Below are positions 43,641 to 53,225 of a DNA stretch of 63,046 bases, one piece after another. The translations under genes and the position numbers were made by a program. Each line of letters opens with the position of its first letter. Positions within the stretch are counted from its first letter, which is position 1. The notes below the pieces were generated by a model, which made no database searches, was not told where the DNA came from, and saw only the letters and a program-made list of their open reading frames with translations. This DNA comes from Brucella pseudintermedia (GTDB lineage: Bacteria; Pseudomonadota; Alphaproteobacteria; Rhizobiales; Rhizobiaceae): the NCBI RefSeq assembly GCF_008932435.1, contig NZ_WBWE01000017.1, forward strand, positions 1 to 63,046, given 5' to 3'.

Positions 43641-46583
43641 ATGGCGGCAGAAAACGCAAAGGCACTATTCTTCGAGAGAGAGATTCGTGCTTTGACGCCG
43701 CTTGATCCGGCAAGGGCGGAGACTTTCCTGGCCGATCTTGCGGCACGCGCCGGGGAAGAGGAGCTGACAGGCGTTGTTGCCCTGTTGAAGAAGGCAGGAA
43801 CCGCGCGCTTCTTCTCTGCCGTTCTCGATCTTTCTCCATTCATTCGCGAAGCCTTGACACGCCATCCGCGTATTCTTGATCGCATCGCCGCCAAACCGCC
43901 GGAGGTGGCGTTGGAGGATATTCTGGCCGAAATCTCGGCCAGTGCCGCAAGCGAACACGTGACGGAAGCCTCGCTTATGACCAGCCTGCGCGTTTTTAAA
44001 CGCGAGGCGCATGTCCTGATCGCCCTTTGCGATCTCGCCGGGATTTTCGATACGCAAGCAACGACAGGCTGGCTCACCGATCTGGCCGAGGCCTGCACGG
44101 GTACTGCCGTCCGGTTTCTCCTGCTTGACGCGGATCGTGCGGGCAAGATCGAACTTCCCGACCGCAACCATCCAGACAAGGACAGCGGCTGGATCGTTCT
44201 CGGCATGGGCAAGTTCGGCGCGCGCGAACTCAATTACTCATCCGATATCGATCTCATAGTTTTCATTGATGAAACCAGACCGGCCATTGGCGATCCTTAT
44301 GAATGCGTCGAAACCTTTTCACGGTTGACGCGCCGCCTTGTCCGCATTTTGCAGGACCGTACCGGCGACGGCTATGTCTTCCGCGTCGATCTTCGCCTGC
44401 GCCCGGACCCGGGCTCGACACCGCTGGCCATTCCGGTTGGTGCTGCCCTTCATTATTACGAAGGACGCGGCCAGAACTGGGAACGCGCAGCCATGATCAA
44501 GGCGCGCCCTGTCGCGGGCGACCGCGAGTCCGGCAAGCAGGTGCTGGCGGAATTGTCGCCCTATGTCTGGCGCAAGTATCTCGACTATGCGGCCATTGCC
44601 GATGTGCACTCGATCAAGCGGCAGATTCACGCCCATAAGGGTCACGGCGATATTGCCGTGCGCGGCCATAACGTAAAACTGGGGCGTGGCGGCATCCGCG
44701 AAATCGAATTTTTTGTCCAGACGCAACAGCTGATCGCTGGCGGGCGCTTTCCAGAATTGCGCGGCAACCAGACGGTGCCGATGCTTGCGCGACTGGCAGA
44801 ACGGGGCTGGATCACCGAGAAGGCCCGCGATGCCTTGGCGAAGGAATATTATTTCCTGCGCGATGTAGAGCATCGCATCCAGATGATCGCCGACGAACAG
44901 ACACATATCTTGCCGGAGGACGATGAAGGCTTTGCCCGTGTTGCCCATATGATGGGGTATGCCGATACAGCGGCTTTTTCCGCTGCCTTTCTCGACGCGC
45001 TGAAGGTCGTGGAAAAACATTATGCGGCCCTGTTCGAGCAGGCTCCCGAGCTTGGAAGCGCATCGGGCAATCTGGTCTTTACCGGCGATGTGGACGATCC
45101 GGATACGCTGGAAACGCTCGCCGCCATGGGCTATGAGCGTCCGAGCGATATATGCCGGGTGATCCGCACATGGCACTTCGGGCGGTATCGCGCCACGCAA
45201 TCGGCGGAAGCGCGCGAGCGCCTGACCGAACTGACGCCCGCTCTGCTCAAGGCTTTTGCCGAAACCAAGCGTGCGGACGAGGCGCTCTTGCGTTTTGACG
45301 GTTTTCTGAAAGGACTGCCTGCGGGCATCCAGCTTTTCAGCCTGCTGCAATCCAATCCGCGTCTCCTGAACCTGCTCGTGATGATCATGAGCGCTGCGCC
45401 CCGGCTTGCTGAAATCATCACCCGCAACCCGCATGTATTCGACGGTTTACTTGATCCGGCGATTTTCTCCGAAATGCCGACGCGCGCCTATCTGGAAGAG
45501 CGGCTGCGCGTCTTTCTGGGGCCTGCGACCGATTATGAGGAAGTGCTGGACCGGTTGCGCATATTCGCTGCCGAGCATCGCTTCCTGATCGGTATCCGTT
45601 TGCTGACAAGCGCCATTGATGGCGTGCGGGCAGGCCGCGCTTTTTCCGATCTGGCCGAACTCATGATCGGCAAGGCTTTCGAGGTCGTGGAGGCAGAACT
45701 GGAGCGGCGCCACGGCAGGGTTAAGGGTGCCAAGGTCGCTCTTCTGGCCATGGGCAAGCTCGGCAGTCGCGAACTCACCGCCGGTTCCGATGTCGATCTT
45801 ATCCTGCTTTACGATCATGACAAGGAAACGGATGAATCCGACGGCGAAAAGCCGCTGGCGCCATCGCAATATTATATCCGGCTGACGCAGCGGCTCATCG
45901 CGGCGCTTTCCGCGCCAACGGCGGAAGGTGTGCTTTATGAAGTCGATATGCGGCTGCGCCCATCCGGCAACAAGGGCCCGGTCGCGACCCATATCGAATC
46001 CTTCGGCAAATATCAGCGCAGTGAAGCATGGACGTGGGAGCATATGGCCCTGACCCGCGCGCGCCCGATCCATGGCGATGAGGCCTTTATGGATCACATC
46101 AGAAGAGAGATCGATGAGGTTTTGTCAGCGCCTCGCGACGTGAAGAAGATCGCCAAGGATGTGCGCGAGATGCGCGGCCTCATTTATCAGGAAAAGCCGC
46201 CAGCCGATGATTGGGATTTCAAGCTCAAGCCCGGGGGCATTGTCGATCTGGAGTTCATTGCACAATTCGCCGTACTGGCGAACAAGGTTGACCGGAAGCC
46301 GCGGCCTTTGGGTACAGAAGAAATCCTTTCAGCGCTCGACCCGTCCTTTGCGGATCCGGCGCTCGCCGACAATCTGGTAAGTGCACACCGCCTCTATACC
46401 AATTTGAGCCAGACGATCCGCCTATGCCTAGGCAGCGATGCCAAGCGCGAGGAGTTCATTCCGGGCATGATCGACTTGCTATGCCGCGCTGCGGACATGC
46501 CCGATATAAAGCGTGTCGAGCATCATCTGGCGGAAGTCGCCGTTGATGTGCGTACGAGTTTTGAGAAGCTTTTGAATATCTAG
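43641..46583 (+). CDS. glnE: Glutamine synthetase adenylyltransferase/deadenylylase GlnE
   Basis: A 980-residue bifunctional regulator of glutamine synthetase. The N-terminal adenylyl-removing domain has GMGKFGARELNYSSDIDLIV near 193-212 and the C-terminal adenylyl-transferase domain AMGKLGSRELTAGSDVDLIL near 703-722; each holds a nucleotidyltransferase GS-x-DxD core. PII-binding linker domains lie after each. It adjusts ammonium assimilation to nitrogen status. It lies 130 bp after the kinase gene, and an interspersed repeat follows its stop. Confidence 0.96.
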   Translation: MAAENAKALFFEREIRALTPLDPARAETFLADLAARAGEEELTGVVALLKKAGTARFFSAVLDLSPFIREALTRHPRILDRIAAKPPEVALEDILAEISASAASEHVTEASLMTSLRVFKREAHVLIALCDLAGIFDTQATTGWLTDLAEACTGTAVRFLLLDADRAGKIELPDRNHPDKDSGWIVLGMGKFGARELNYSSDIDLIVFIDETRPAIGDPYECVETFSRLTRRLVRILQDRTGDGYVFRVDLRLRPDPGSTPLAIPVGAALHYYEGRGQNWERAAMIKARPVAGDRESGKQVLAELSPYVWRKYLDYAAIADVHSIKRQIHAHKGHGDIAVRGHNVKLGRGGIREIEFFVQTQQLIAGGRFPELRGNQTVPMLARLAERGWITEKARDALAKEYYFLRDVEHRIQMIADEQTHILPEDDEGFARVAHMMGYADTAAFSAAFLDALKVVEKHYAALFEQAPELGSASGNLVFTGDVDDPDTLETLAAMGYERPSDICRVIRTWHFGRYRATQSAEARERLTELTPALLKAFAETKRADEALLRFDGFLKGLPAGIQLFSLLQSNPRLLNLLVMIMSAAPRLAEIITRNPHVFDGLLDPAIFSEMPTRAYLEERLRVFLGPATDYEEVLDRLRIFAAEHRFLIGIRLLTSAIDGVRAGRAFSDLAELMIGKAFEVVEAELERRHGRVKGAKVALLAMGKLGSRELTAGSDVDLILLYDHDKETDESDGEKPLAPSQYYIRLTQRLIAALSAPTAEGVLYEVDMRLRPSGNKGPVATHIESFGKYQRSEAWTWEHMALTRARPIHGDEAFMDHIRREIDEVLSAPRDVKKIAKDVREMRGLIYQEKPPADDWDFKLKPGGIVDLEFIAQFAVLANKVDRKPRPLGTEEILSALDPSFADPALADNLVSAHRLYTNLSQTIRLCLGSDAKREEFIPGMIDLLCRAADMPDIKRVEHHLAEVAVDVRTSFEKLLNI

Positions 46584-46634
46584 AGCATTTCCAGCAAAAG
46601 TGCGAAGCGGTTTTGCGTAGGATAATGCGATGAA
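46584..46634. repeat. Interspersed palindromic element after glnE
   Basis: AGAGCATTTCCAGCAAAAGT...GCGGTTTTGCGTAGGATAATGC closely matches the element at 37010-37060 and begins right at the glnE stop codon. Confidence 0.7.
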
Positions 46635-46642
46635 ACAAAGAC

Positions 46643-46686
46643 TTAGAGCGGTTCCAGCAGCTCTGTTTTAACTGGAGCCGCTCTAA
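46643..46686. terminator. Hairpin between convergent glnE and pleC
   Basis: TTAGAGCGGTTCCAG (46643-46657) pairs with CTGGAGCCGCTCTAA (46672-46686) with one mismatch. It ends at the pleC stop codon and could stop transcription from both sides. Confidence 0.65.
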
Positions 46687-49041
46687 TCAGGCGGCGTGAA
46701 TTTCGGCGCTGTGATTGCCCATATGACCTGGTTTGCGATCAGGGATGCAGACCGAAACCACGGTGCCGACGCCTTCGGTCGAGCGAATGCGAAGCCAGCC
46801 GCCGTGAAGTTCGGCCAGCGAGCGGGTGATGGCAAGCCCGAGGCCAGAGCCGGTATGGGTCTTGGTGAACTGGTTTTCCACCTGCTCAAAGGGCTGGCCG
46901 ATCTTTTTGATCGCCGATTTCGGAATGCCGACACCGGTATCCTGAATTGTCATGAACAGGGCCGAGCCGGTTTTGCGCGCGCGCACCGTGATCTGTCCGC
47001 CGTAGGACGTGAACTTCACTGCATTGGAAAGAAGGTTGATGAGCACCTGCTTGATCGCCCGGCGGTCCGCATAAAGCTGCATCGCATCTTCAATGCGCGT
47101 ATTGACTGCAATATTCTTCTCATCCGCCTGCAGCGAGATCATACGCACCGTTTCATTGATGAGCGGGCAGAGATCGATCTGCTCACGGTCGAGCGAGAAA
47201 TGCCCGGCTTCGATCTTCGACATGTCCAGAATGTCATTGATGACGTTGAGCAGGAAGTTACCGCTCGTGTGGATGTCGTTGATATATTCCTCGTAGCGGT
47301 CGGAGCCGAGCGGGCCGAACGTGCCCGCCTGTATCATTTCCGAGAAACCGATGATGGCATTGAGCGGCGTGCGCAATTCATGAGACATATTGGCGAGGAA
47401 CTCGGATTTCGCGCGGTTTGCGGCCTCGGCCCGTTCCTTTTCCTGACTGTATTTGCGGGCGAGCTCTGACAGCTCGCGTACGCGGTCTCTCTCGCCCTTG
47501 CGCGCAATCGAAAGGTCGTGAATGGTCGCCATCAGGCGGCGTTCGCTGTCAACCAGACGCTCCTGATGCAGCTTGAGCTGGGTAATGTCGGTGCCGATGG
47601 AAACAAGCCCGCCATCCTGCGTGCGGCGTTCGTTGACCTGGAGCCAGCGACCATCGCTCAATTGCCGTTCAAACGTCTGGCCACCGGCGCGGTTATGTTC
47701 ATTGGCCATGCGGCGCTCGAAAGTGAATGGACGCGTATGGGCGTCGACTTCGTTGCGCGGCACGCCGGGTTTCAGCGTCCAGACCGGAAGGCCGGCATAT
47801 TCGCTGAATTTGGAATTCGCCATGACGAGGCGATTGTTGGAATCCCACAGGATGAAGGCTTCAGAAATGTTCTCGATGGCTTCGCGGATGCGCATGTCGG
47901 CTTCCGCCGTTTGCTGTGCAAAACGGTGCTGTTCGCTGACGTCGAACGCAATGCCGACCAGATGAAGATCGCCTTCGCTGGCGATTTCGGCGCGAACGCG
48001 CATCCATACCCACGAACCATCGGCGTGGCGCATACGGAATACGCGGTCGACATGCGAAATATCGCCTGCCGCTGCCTGTTCCGCAATGGAGTAGAGATCG
48101 CCGTCTTCCGTATTGATGATCGCAGCCACATCGCCGAAAGGCAGCACCGCATCCTGCGCCTCGTAGCCCAGCATTTCATACATGGAACGCGACCAGTAGA
48201 TGCGACCGCGTGCCATGTCCCAGTCCCACAGGCCGCAGCGGCCGCGCGCCAGCGCCAGATCGATACGGCGCTGGATCTGGCCGGAAAGATCATCGGCCTC
48301 ACGCGCCCGCGCTGCCTGGCTAAAATAGGCATATAGAATGGCGAACATTACGCCGGTCGTGCCTGCGAAGAGCGTCACATTGAGCGACACGGCCCGGCGC
48401 CATTCGGCAAAGATGGTGCTTTCCGGTTCGACGGCGATGATGGAATAGGGCAGGGACAGCGGCTTGGACAGGGCGCCGAAAGCCGGTTCATCCTGCAGCG
48501 TGACTTTCAGCACACCTGCACGTTCTGCAAACAGGAACAGCGGCTGCGCATCCGACAGGACCGTGTCGACTGGCTTGCCGGACATATCGGAACCCGGACC
48601 CGATGCCGCCACCACGGATGATTGCGCGTCAAGGACGGCAAGGGTCATGCCAGAGGATGACAATCCGCGAGAGCGAAACTCCGCCATCGTATCCTGAATA
48701 TCCTTCGCGGATATCTGTGCTCCCGCATCGGTGCCGTTGGCGACACGTTCGATCATCTGGGCAAGATTGGCGGTCGCAGCCGACAAAAAAGCTTTATGCT
48801 GCTGCTCGATATCGTCGCGCCACGCCAGCATCGAAAACACGCGCGCAACGCCCAGAATAATCAAGAAAATGATGATGAGCGCGGGAACGAGGCGTCGCAG
48901 AATAGGCTCGATCGAGACGAATTTGCCATAGGCCGGACCAGCAAGAAGACTGACATGGCCCGAAAGCTTGCCCTTTCTTCTTTTCCGACCGGATTCGCAA
49001 TGCGTCCCCGCCGGCGCGCCATACGCGTCGGTGCTCGCCAT
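46687..49041 (-). CDS. pleC: Sensor histidine kinase/phosphatase PleC
   Basis: A 784-residue membrane kinase. Helices at about 47-70 and 225-246 enclose a periplasmic sensor; two or three PAS domains follow (WDWDMARGRIYWSRSMYEML, EAFILWDSNNRLVMANSKFS), then a coiled coil, the H-box NMSHELRTPLNAIIGFSEMI and an HATPase domain (LINLLSNAVKFTS, DTGVGIP, GSGLGLAI). PleC acts on DivK and PleD to set cell polarity. The name rests on domain order and the conserved glnE-pleC neighbourhood known from S. meliloti. Confidence 0.88.
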   Translation of the reverse strand: MASTDAYGAPAGTHCESGRKRRKGKLSGHVSLLAGPAYGKFVSIEPILRRLVPALIIIFLIILGVARVFSMLAWRDDIEQQHKAFLSAATANLAQMIERVANGTDAGAQISAKDIQDTMAEFRSRGLSSSGMTLAVLDAQSSVVAASGPGSDMSGKPVDTVLSDAQPLFLFAERAGVLKVTLQDEPAFGALSKPLSLPYSIIAVEPESTIFAEWRRAVSLNVTLFAGTTGVMFAILYAYFSQAARAREADDLSGQIQRRIDLALARGRCGLWDWDMARGRIYWSRSMYEMLGYEAQDAVLPFGDVAAIINTEDGDLYSIAEQAAAGDISHVDRVFRMRHADGSWVWMRVRAEIASEGDLHLVGIAFDVSEQHRFAQQTAEADMRIREAIENISEAFILWDSNNRLVMANSKFSEYAGLPVWTLKPGVPRNEVDAHTRPFTFERRMANEHNRAGGQTFERQLSDGRWLQVNERRTQDGGLVSIGTDITQLKLHQERLVDSERRLMATIHDLSIARKGERDRVRELSELARKYSQEKERAEAANRAKSEFLANMSHELRTPLNAIIGFSEMIQAGTFGPLGSDRYEEYINDIHTSGNFLLNVINDILDMSKIEAGHFSLDREQIDLCPLINETVRMISLQADEKNIAVNTRIEDAMQLYADRRAIKQVLINLLSNAVKFTSYGGQITVRARKTGSALFMTIQDTGVGIPKSAIKKIGQPFEQVENQFTKTHTGSGLGLAITRSLAELHGGWLRIRSTEGVGTVVSVCIPDRKPGHMGNHSAEIHAA

Positions 49042-49145
49042 ATAATGGTCCCTCGTGAATTCCCTGCGAGTGAAGTGATTCGGAATACGCCACCTCCGAA
49101 TATCATCAATGAATCAAATGTGATTCGCGCTGTCCAGCGAATTCG

Positions 49146-49160
49146 TTAACGAGGCGTAAA
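49146..49160. promoter_or_regulatory. CtrA-box-like site upstream of pleC
   Basis: TTAACGAGGCGTAAA fits TTAA-N7-TTAA with one mismatch and lies 105 bp upstream of the pleC start. The match is weak in AT-rich intergenic DNA. Confidence 0.3.
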
Positions 49161-49369
49161 AATCGGGAATTTAGTCGATCCATTTATTCATTAATCTCAA
49201 GGTCTTAAGTAGAATCGATATTGCATCTGATTCGGCTAAACGCATGAAAAGACTCATGAAAGCGGACTGTTCCGCCGCCTGTTCGGCGGCCCGCATGAAA
49301 AGGTCCGTTCCGGTAGCGTATCGGCAACAGGAACGGACGAATCATGACGATGGGAGGATGGATCGCGAA

Positions 49370-52021
49370 TCAGGCGAGAGTGCGGTCCACGATGTCGCGC
49401 AGGTCGGTGGACAGTTTGCCCGCGCCTGAAATGCGCGCCAGCGCTGCCCTGGCATGTTCACGGCGGGTATCTTCGAGCGAACGCCACGAGCGAAGCGCCG
49501 TCAGAAGCCGCGCCGCGAGCTGCGGGTTCTCCGGGTCTATGGACAGGATCGTTTCCGCGAAGAACTCGTAAGCCGCACCATCCTTCCGGTTAAAGCCGGT
49601 GGGGTTGGAGGCGGAGAACGAACCGATCAAGGAACGGACGCGGTTCGGATTATCGAGCGAGAAGAGGGCGTGTTTCGTGAGATCGCGCACGGCCTGCAAG
49701 GCTTCCTCGCCGGGACGGCTCGCCTGCACGCTGAACCACTTGTCCATCACCAGCCCATCCTTGCCGAACTGACGCTCGAAACTTGCCAGTGCGTCCTTTG
49801 CTTCGCTCGTATCGCCAAAGCGATGCACCAGCACGGTCAACGCCGCGAAGCGATCGGTCATGTTATCCGCAACGGCGAACTGGTCGGCAGCACGTTTCGG
49901 GCTGTTCTCGTAACGGCTCAGATAATCCAGCAACGCATTCCGCAAGGCACGTTTGCCAGCCGCCGCTGCATCGGGCGAGAAAGCGCCATCCTGTTCCAGG
50001 CCATCGTAGAGCTTGGCAAATTCGCCGGCATAGCGGGCGGCGATGGCATCGACGAAATGATTTCGGCTTGCAAGGATGGCGTCTGGGTCGACATTACTTC
50101 CCATCTCGCGCGCGATATCGCTTTCGCTCGGCAGTGTCAGGCAGAGTGCGCGGAACGCAGGATCAAGGGTCTCATCGGATGCCACTTTCCCCGCGAGTTC
50201 AACGATCTTTTCTTCAACTGCCGGTGCATGATCCCCGCGAACGCGCTTGGCGCCTTCAAGCAGGATCTCGTTGAAAATTCCGGTCAATGCCTGCCAGCGC
50301 GCCACCGGGTCGCTGTCGTTGAGTGCAAGGAAAGCGCGGTCATCGTCCGATAGCGGTGCTGACAGATTGACCGGAGCCGAGAAGCCGCGCAGCAGCGACG
50401 GCACAGGGCGCTGCTTGATGCCATGGAAGACGATTGTTTCGGATGAACGATGCAGATGGATGACATCGCCGCGTACATCCCCGCCATCGACGGAAGCTGG
50501 AACCATATCCTTGCCGTCAGGCCCGATCAGGCCGAAGGCAATCGGAATATGCATCGGTTTCTTGACCGGTTGTCCGGGCGTTGCTGCGAGCGTTTGCGTC
50601 AACTCAATCGTATAGGTTTCCTTCGCAGCGTCGAAGGCGAAAGCAGCTTCCACCTTGGGCGTTCCGGCCTGATCGTACCAGAGCGCGAATTGTGAAAAGT
50701 CTTGACCGGAAACATCGGCAAAAACCTTGACGAAATCCTCAATGGTCGCGGCGTCTCCATCATGGCGCTCGAAATAGAGGTCCATGCCCTTGCGGAACAG
50801 CTCTGGCCCGATGATCGTGCGGATCATGCGCACCACTTCCGAGCCTTTCTCATAAACGGTCGCCGTATAGAAGTTGTTGATCTCGCGATATTCACGCGGA
50901 CGCACCGGATGGGCCAGCGGCCCGGCATCTTCCGGAAATTGCTGTGCTTTCAGAATTTTCACTTCGGAAATGCGCTTGACCGGACGGGAACGCTCATCAG
51001 CGGAAAATTCGTGATCGCGATAGACGGTCAAACCTTCCTTGAGGCAGAGCTGGAACCAGTCGCGGCAGGTGATGCGGTTGCCTGTCCAGTTGTGGAAATA
51101 TTCGTGCGCGATGACCGCCTCGATGCCCGCATAGTCGACATCGGTCGCCGTTTCGGGGTCGGCCAGCACATATTTGTCGTTGAAGACATTGAGGCCCTTG
51201 TTCTCCATCGCGCCCATGTTGAAATCGGACACGGCAACGATGTTGAAAACATCGAGATCATATTCGCGACCGAACTTTTCCTCGTCCCAGCGCATGGAGC
51301 GTTTCAATGCATCCATCGCATAGACGGCACGGCTTTCCTTGCCATGCTCGACATAAATAGCCAGATCGACCGCGCGTCCCGACTGCGTGGTGAAGTGGTC
51401 CTTGACGACGCCGAGCGATCCGGCGACGAGCGCGAAGAGATAGGACGGCTTTGGATGCGGATCGTGCCAGATGGCAAAATGCCGGCCCGATTTGCCTTCG
51501 CCCGATCCACTGTCGACCGGATTGCCGTTGGAGAGAAGAATTGGAGCGGCCTGCCGGTCGGCGTCGATGCGGACAGTATAAACGGACAGCACGTCCGGGC
51601 GATCATAATAATAAGTAATGCGGCGGAAGCCTTCCGCCTCGCACTGGGTGCAATAAACGCCGCTTGAGCGATAGAGGCCGGATAGCTGGCGGTTAGTCGT
51701 CGGATTAATTTCCGTCACGATTTCAAGCGTGAAGCGCTTTCCTTCCGGCAGGTCGCTGATTTCAAGCTGGTCAGGCGTTGCGACATAGCTGTTATCAGCA
51801 AGCGGCTTGCCATCAATGGCGATGCTGATGAGTTTCAGTTCGTCGCCATCCAGCACAAGGGGCGTACCGGCTGGAGTGTCATCACGGCGCTCAATCGTGA
51901 GGCTCGCAACGACGATGGTTTTTTCCGGTTCCAGTGAGAAATCCAGTTTCGTCTCGGGAATGGCGTAAGGGGTCGGGCGGTAATCTTCGAGGCGGAATGT
52001 CTGGCCGGTTTCAGTACGCAT
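49370..52021 (-). CDS. pepN: Aminopeptidase N (M1 family)
   Basis: An 883-residue zinc aminopeptidase of normal PepN length. The exopeptidase motif MGAMENKGLN is near 260-270 and the zinc site HEYFHNWTGNRITCRDW near 296-318, with the third ligand Glu in LKEGLTVYRDHEF. The start is ATG 52021 with GGGAGAG upstream; an extra 12 codons to 52057 lack support. It degrades peptides in the cytosol. About 240 bp separate it from the divergently transcribed transporter. Confidence 0.95.
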   Translation of the reverse strand: MRTETGQTFRLEDYRPTPYAIPETKLDFSLEPEKTIVVASLTIERRDDTPAGTPLVLDGDELKLISIAIDGKPLADNSYVATPDQLEISDLPEGKRFTLEIVTEINPTTNRQLSGLYRSSGVYCTQCEAEGFRRITYYYDRPDVLSVYTVRIDADRQAAPILLSNGNPVDSGSGEGKSGRHFAIWHDPHPKPSYLFALVAGSLGVVKDHFTTQSGRAVDLAIYVEHGKESRAVYAMDALKRSMRWDEEKFGREYDLDVFNIVAVSDFNMGAMENKGLNVFNDKYVLADPETATDVDYAGIEAVIAHEYFHNWTGNRITCRDWFQLCLKEGLTVYRDHEFSADERSRPVKRISEVKILKAQQFPEDAGPLAHPVRPREYREINNFYTATVYEKGSEVVRMIRTIIGPELFRKGMDLYFERHDGDAATIEDFVKVFADVSGQDFSQFALWYDQAGTPKVEAAFAFDAAKETYTIELTQTLAATPGQPVKKPMHIPIAFGLIGPDGKDMVPASVDGGDVRGDVIHLHRSSETIVFHGIKQRPVPSLLRGFSAPVNLSAPLSDDDRAFLALNDSDPVARWQALTGIFNEILLEGAKRVRGDHAPAVEEKIVELAGKVASDETLDPAFRALCLTLPSESDIAREMGSNVDPDAILASRNHFVDAIAARYAGEFAKLYDGLEQDGAFSPDAAAAGKRALRNALLDYLSRYENSPKRAADQFAVADNMTDRFAALTVLVHRFGDTSEAKDALASFERQFGKDGLVMDKWFSVQASRPGEEALQAVRDLTKHALFSLDNPNRVRSLIGSFSASNPTGFNRKDGAAYEFFAETILSIDPENPQLAARLLTALRSWRSLEDTRREHARAALARISGAGKLSTDLRDIVDRTLA

Positions 52022-52263
52022 AGCGAAACTCTCTCCCTGAACTCTCTTTGAACTCACGATACTGGATTCGTAGCCAAAATTGCTGCAGAGGGAAACTTAA
52101 TTCCAGAACAACCAACCGGGCTTTGTAGCAGGATGGGTATTTTATCAAATATTTTCCGACTTGACCTTTGAGCTACTGGTGCTGTGTTGCAAACAGGAAT
52201 AAGAAAGACAGGCACGCGAATATTTCGGGTGTAGCTGCGCATCATATTTTAAGGAATTGCGTT

Positions 52264-53223
52264 GTGAACGCTCATGCGAGCGCGCCTGTCGAGGCTGCCC
52301 ATCTTGAAACGAATCCGATGCTCGGCATCGGCTTGAAGATCGCTTCCGTTGCTGTTTTCGTCGCCATGTCCACTTTGTTGAAAGCGACTGATGGCGTGCC
52401 GGTCGGGCAGTTGATCTTCTTCAGGTCTTTCTTCGCGATCTTCGCGATATTGCTCTATCTGGCTTGGCGCGGGCAACTTTCGGGCGTATTCCGCACGCAG
52501 AACGGTTTCAGCCATTTCTGGCGCGGGCTGGTGGGCGTCTGTTCCATGTCGATGAGCTTTTTCGCACTGACCAGGCTGCCGCTGCCGGAGGCAATCGCCA
52601 TCAATTACGCTTCGCCGCTGATCAGCGTCATTCTTGGCGCGGTCGTCCTGCACGAGATCGTACGGCTTTATCGCTGGAGCGCGGTCCTGATCGGGCTCGG
52701 CGGGGTCATGTTCATCATATGGCCGAGGCTGACAGTGTTCTCGGGCGGTGATATAGGATATGACGAGGCCATCGGCGCCCTTGCTGCCCTTGGTGGAGCG
52801 GTCATGTCAGCAGTGGCGATGATGCTTGTGCGTCATCTCGTTCAGACGGAACGCACATCGACCATTGTGATCTATTTTTCCATATCCGCGAGCGTCATCT
52901 CACTGGCGAGCTTTCCATTCGGCTGGGTCGTACCAAACTGGCCGCAGCTTGCCATGCTGATCGCAGCCGGGTTTGCCGGTGGGATCGGGCAGATTCTCCT
53001 GACCGAATGTTATCGCCATGCGCCAATGTCGACTATTGCCCCCTTCGAATACACATCGATGCTGCTCGGACTTGCGATCGGGTTTCTGCTCTTTGGCGAT
53101 ATCCCGACCCTCGAAATGCTGGCAGGCAGCGCCATCGTCATGGCGGCTGGTGGGTTCATCATCTATCGCGAGCACAAGCTTGCCATCGCGCCGCACAAGG
53201 TGAATGCCCCGCAAACGCAATAA
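52264..53223 (+). CDS. DMT-superfamily (EamA) transporter
   Basis: A 319-residue inner-membrane protein with ten predicted helices in two EamA repeats (for example FRSFFAIFAILLYLAWRGQL, and PFEYTSMLLGLAIGFLLFGD in the second). It is similar to the RarD/YdcZ-like group exporting metabolites; substrate unknown. GTG 52264 with AAGGA upstream is chosen, because the 32 residues upstream (from 52168) are not conserved-looking. Confidence 0.85.
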   Translation: MNAHASAPVEAAHLETNPMLGIGLKIASVAVFVAMSTLLKATDGVPVGQLIFFRSFFAIFAILLYLAWRGQLSGVFRTQNGFSHFWRGLVGVCSMSMSFFALTRLPLPEAIAINYASPLISVILGAVVLHEIVRLYRWSAVLIGLGGVMFIIWPRLTVFSGGDIGYDEAIGALAALGGAVMSAVAMMLVRHLVQTERTSTIVIYFSISASVISLASFPFGWVVPNWPQLAMLIAAGFAGGIGQILLTECYRHAPMSTIAPFEYTSMLLGLAIGFLLFGDIPTLEMLAGSAIVMAAGGFIIYREHKLAIAPHKVNAPQTQ

Positions 53224-53225
53224 AA

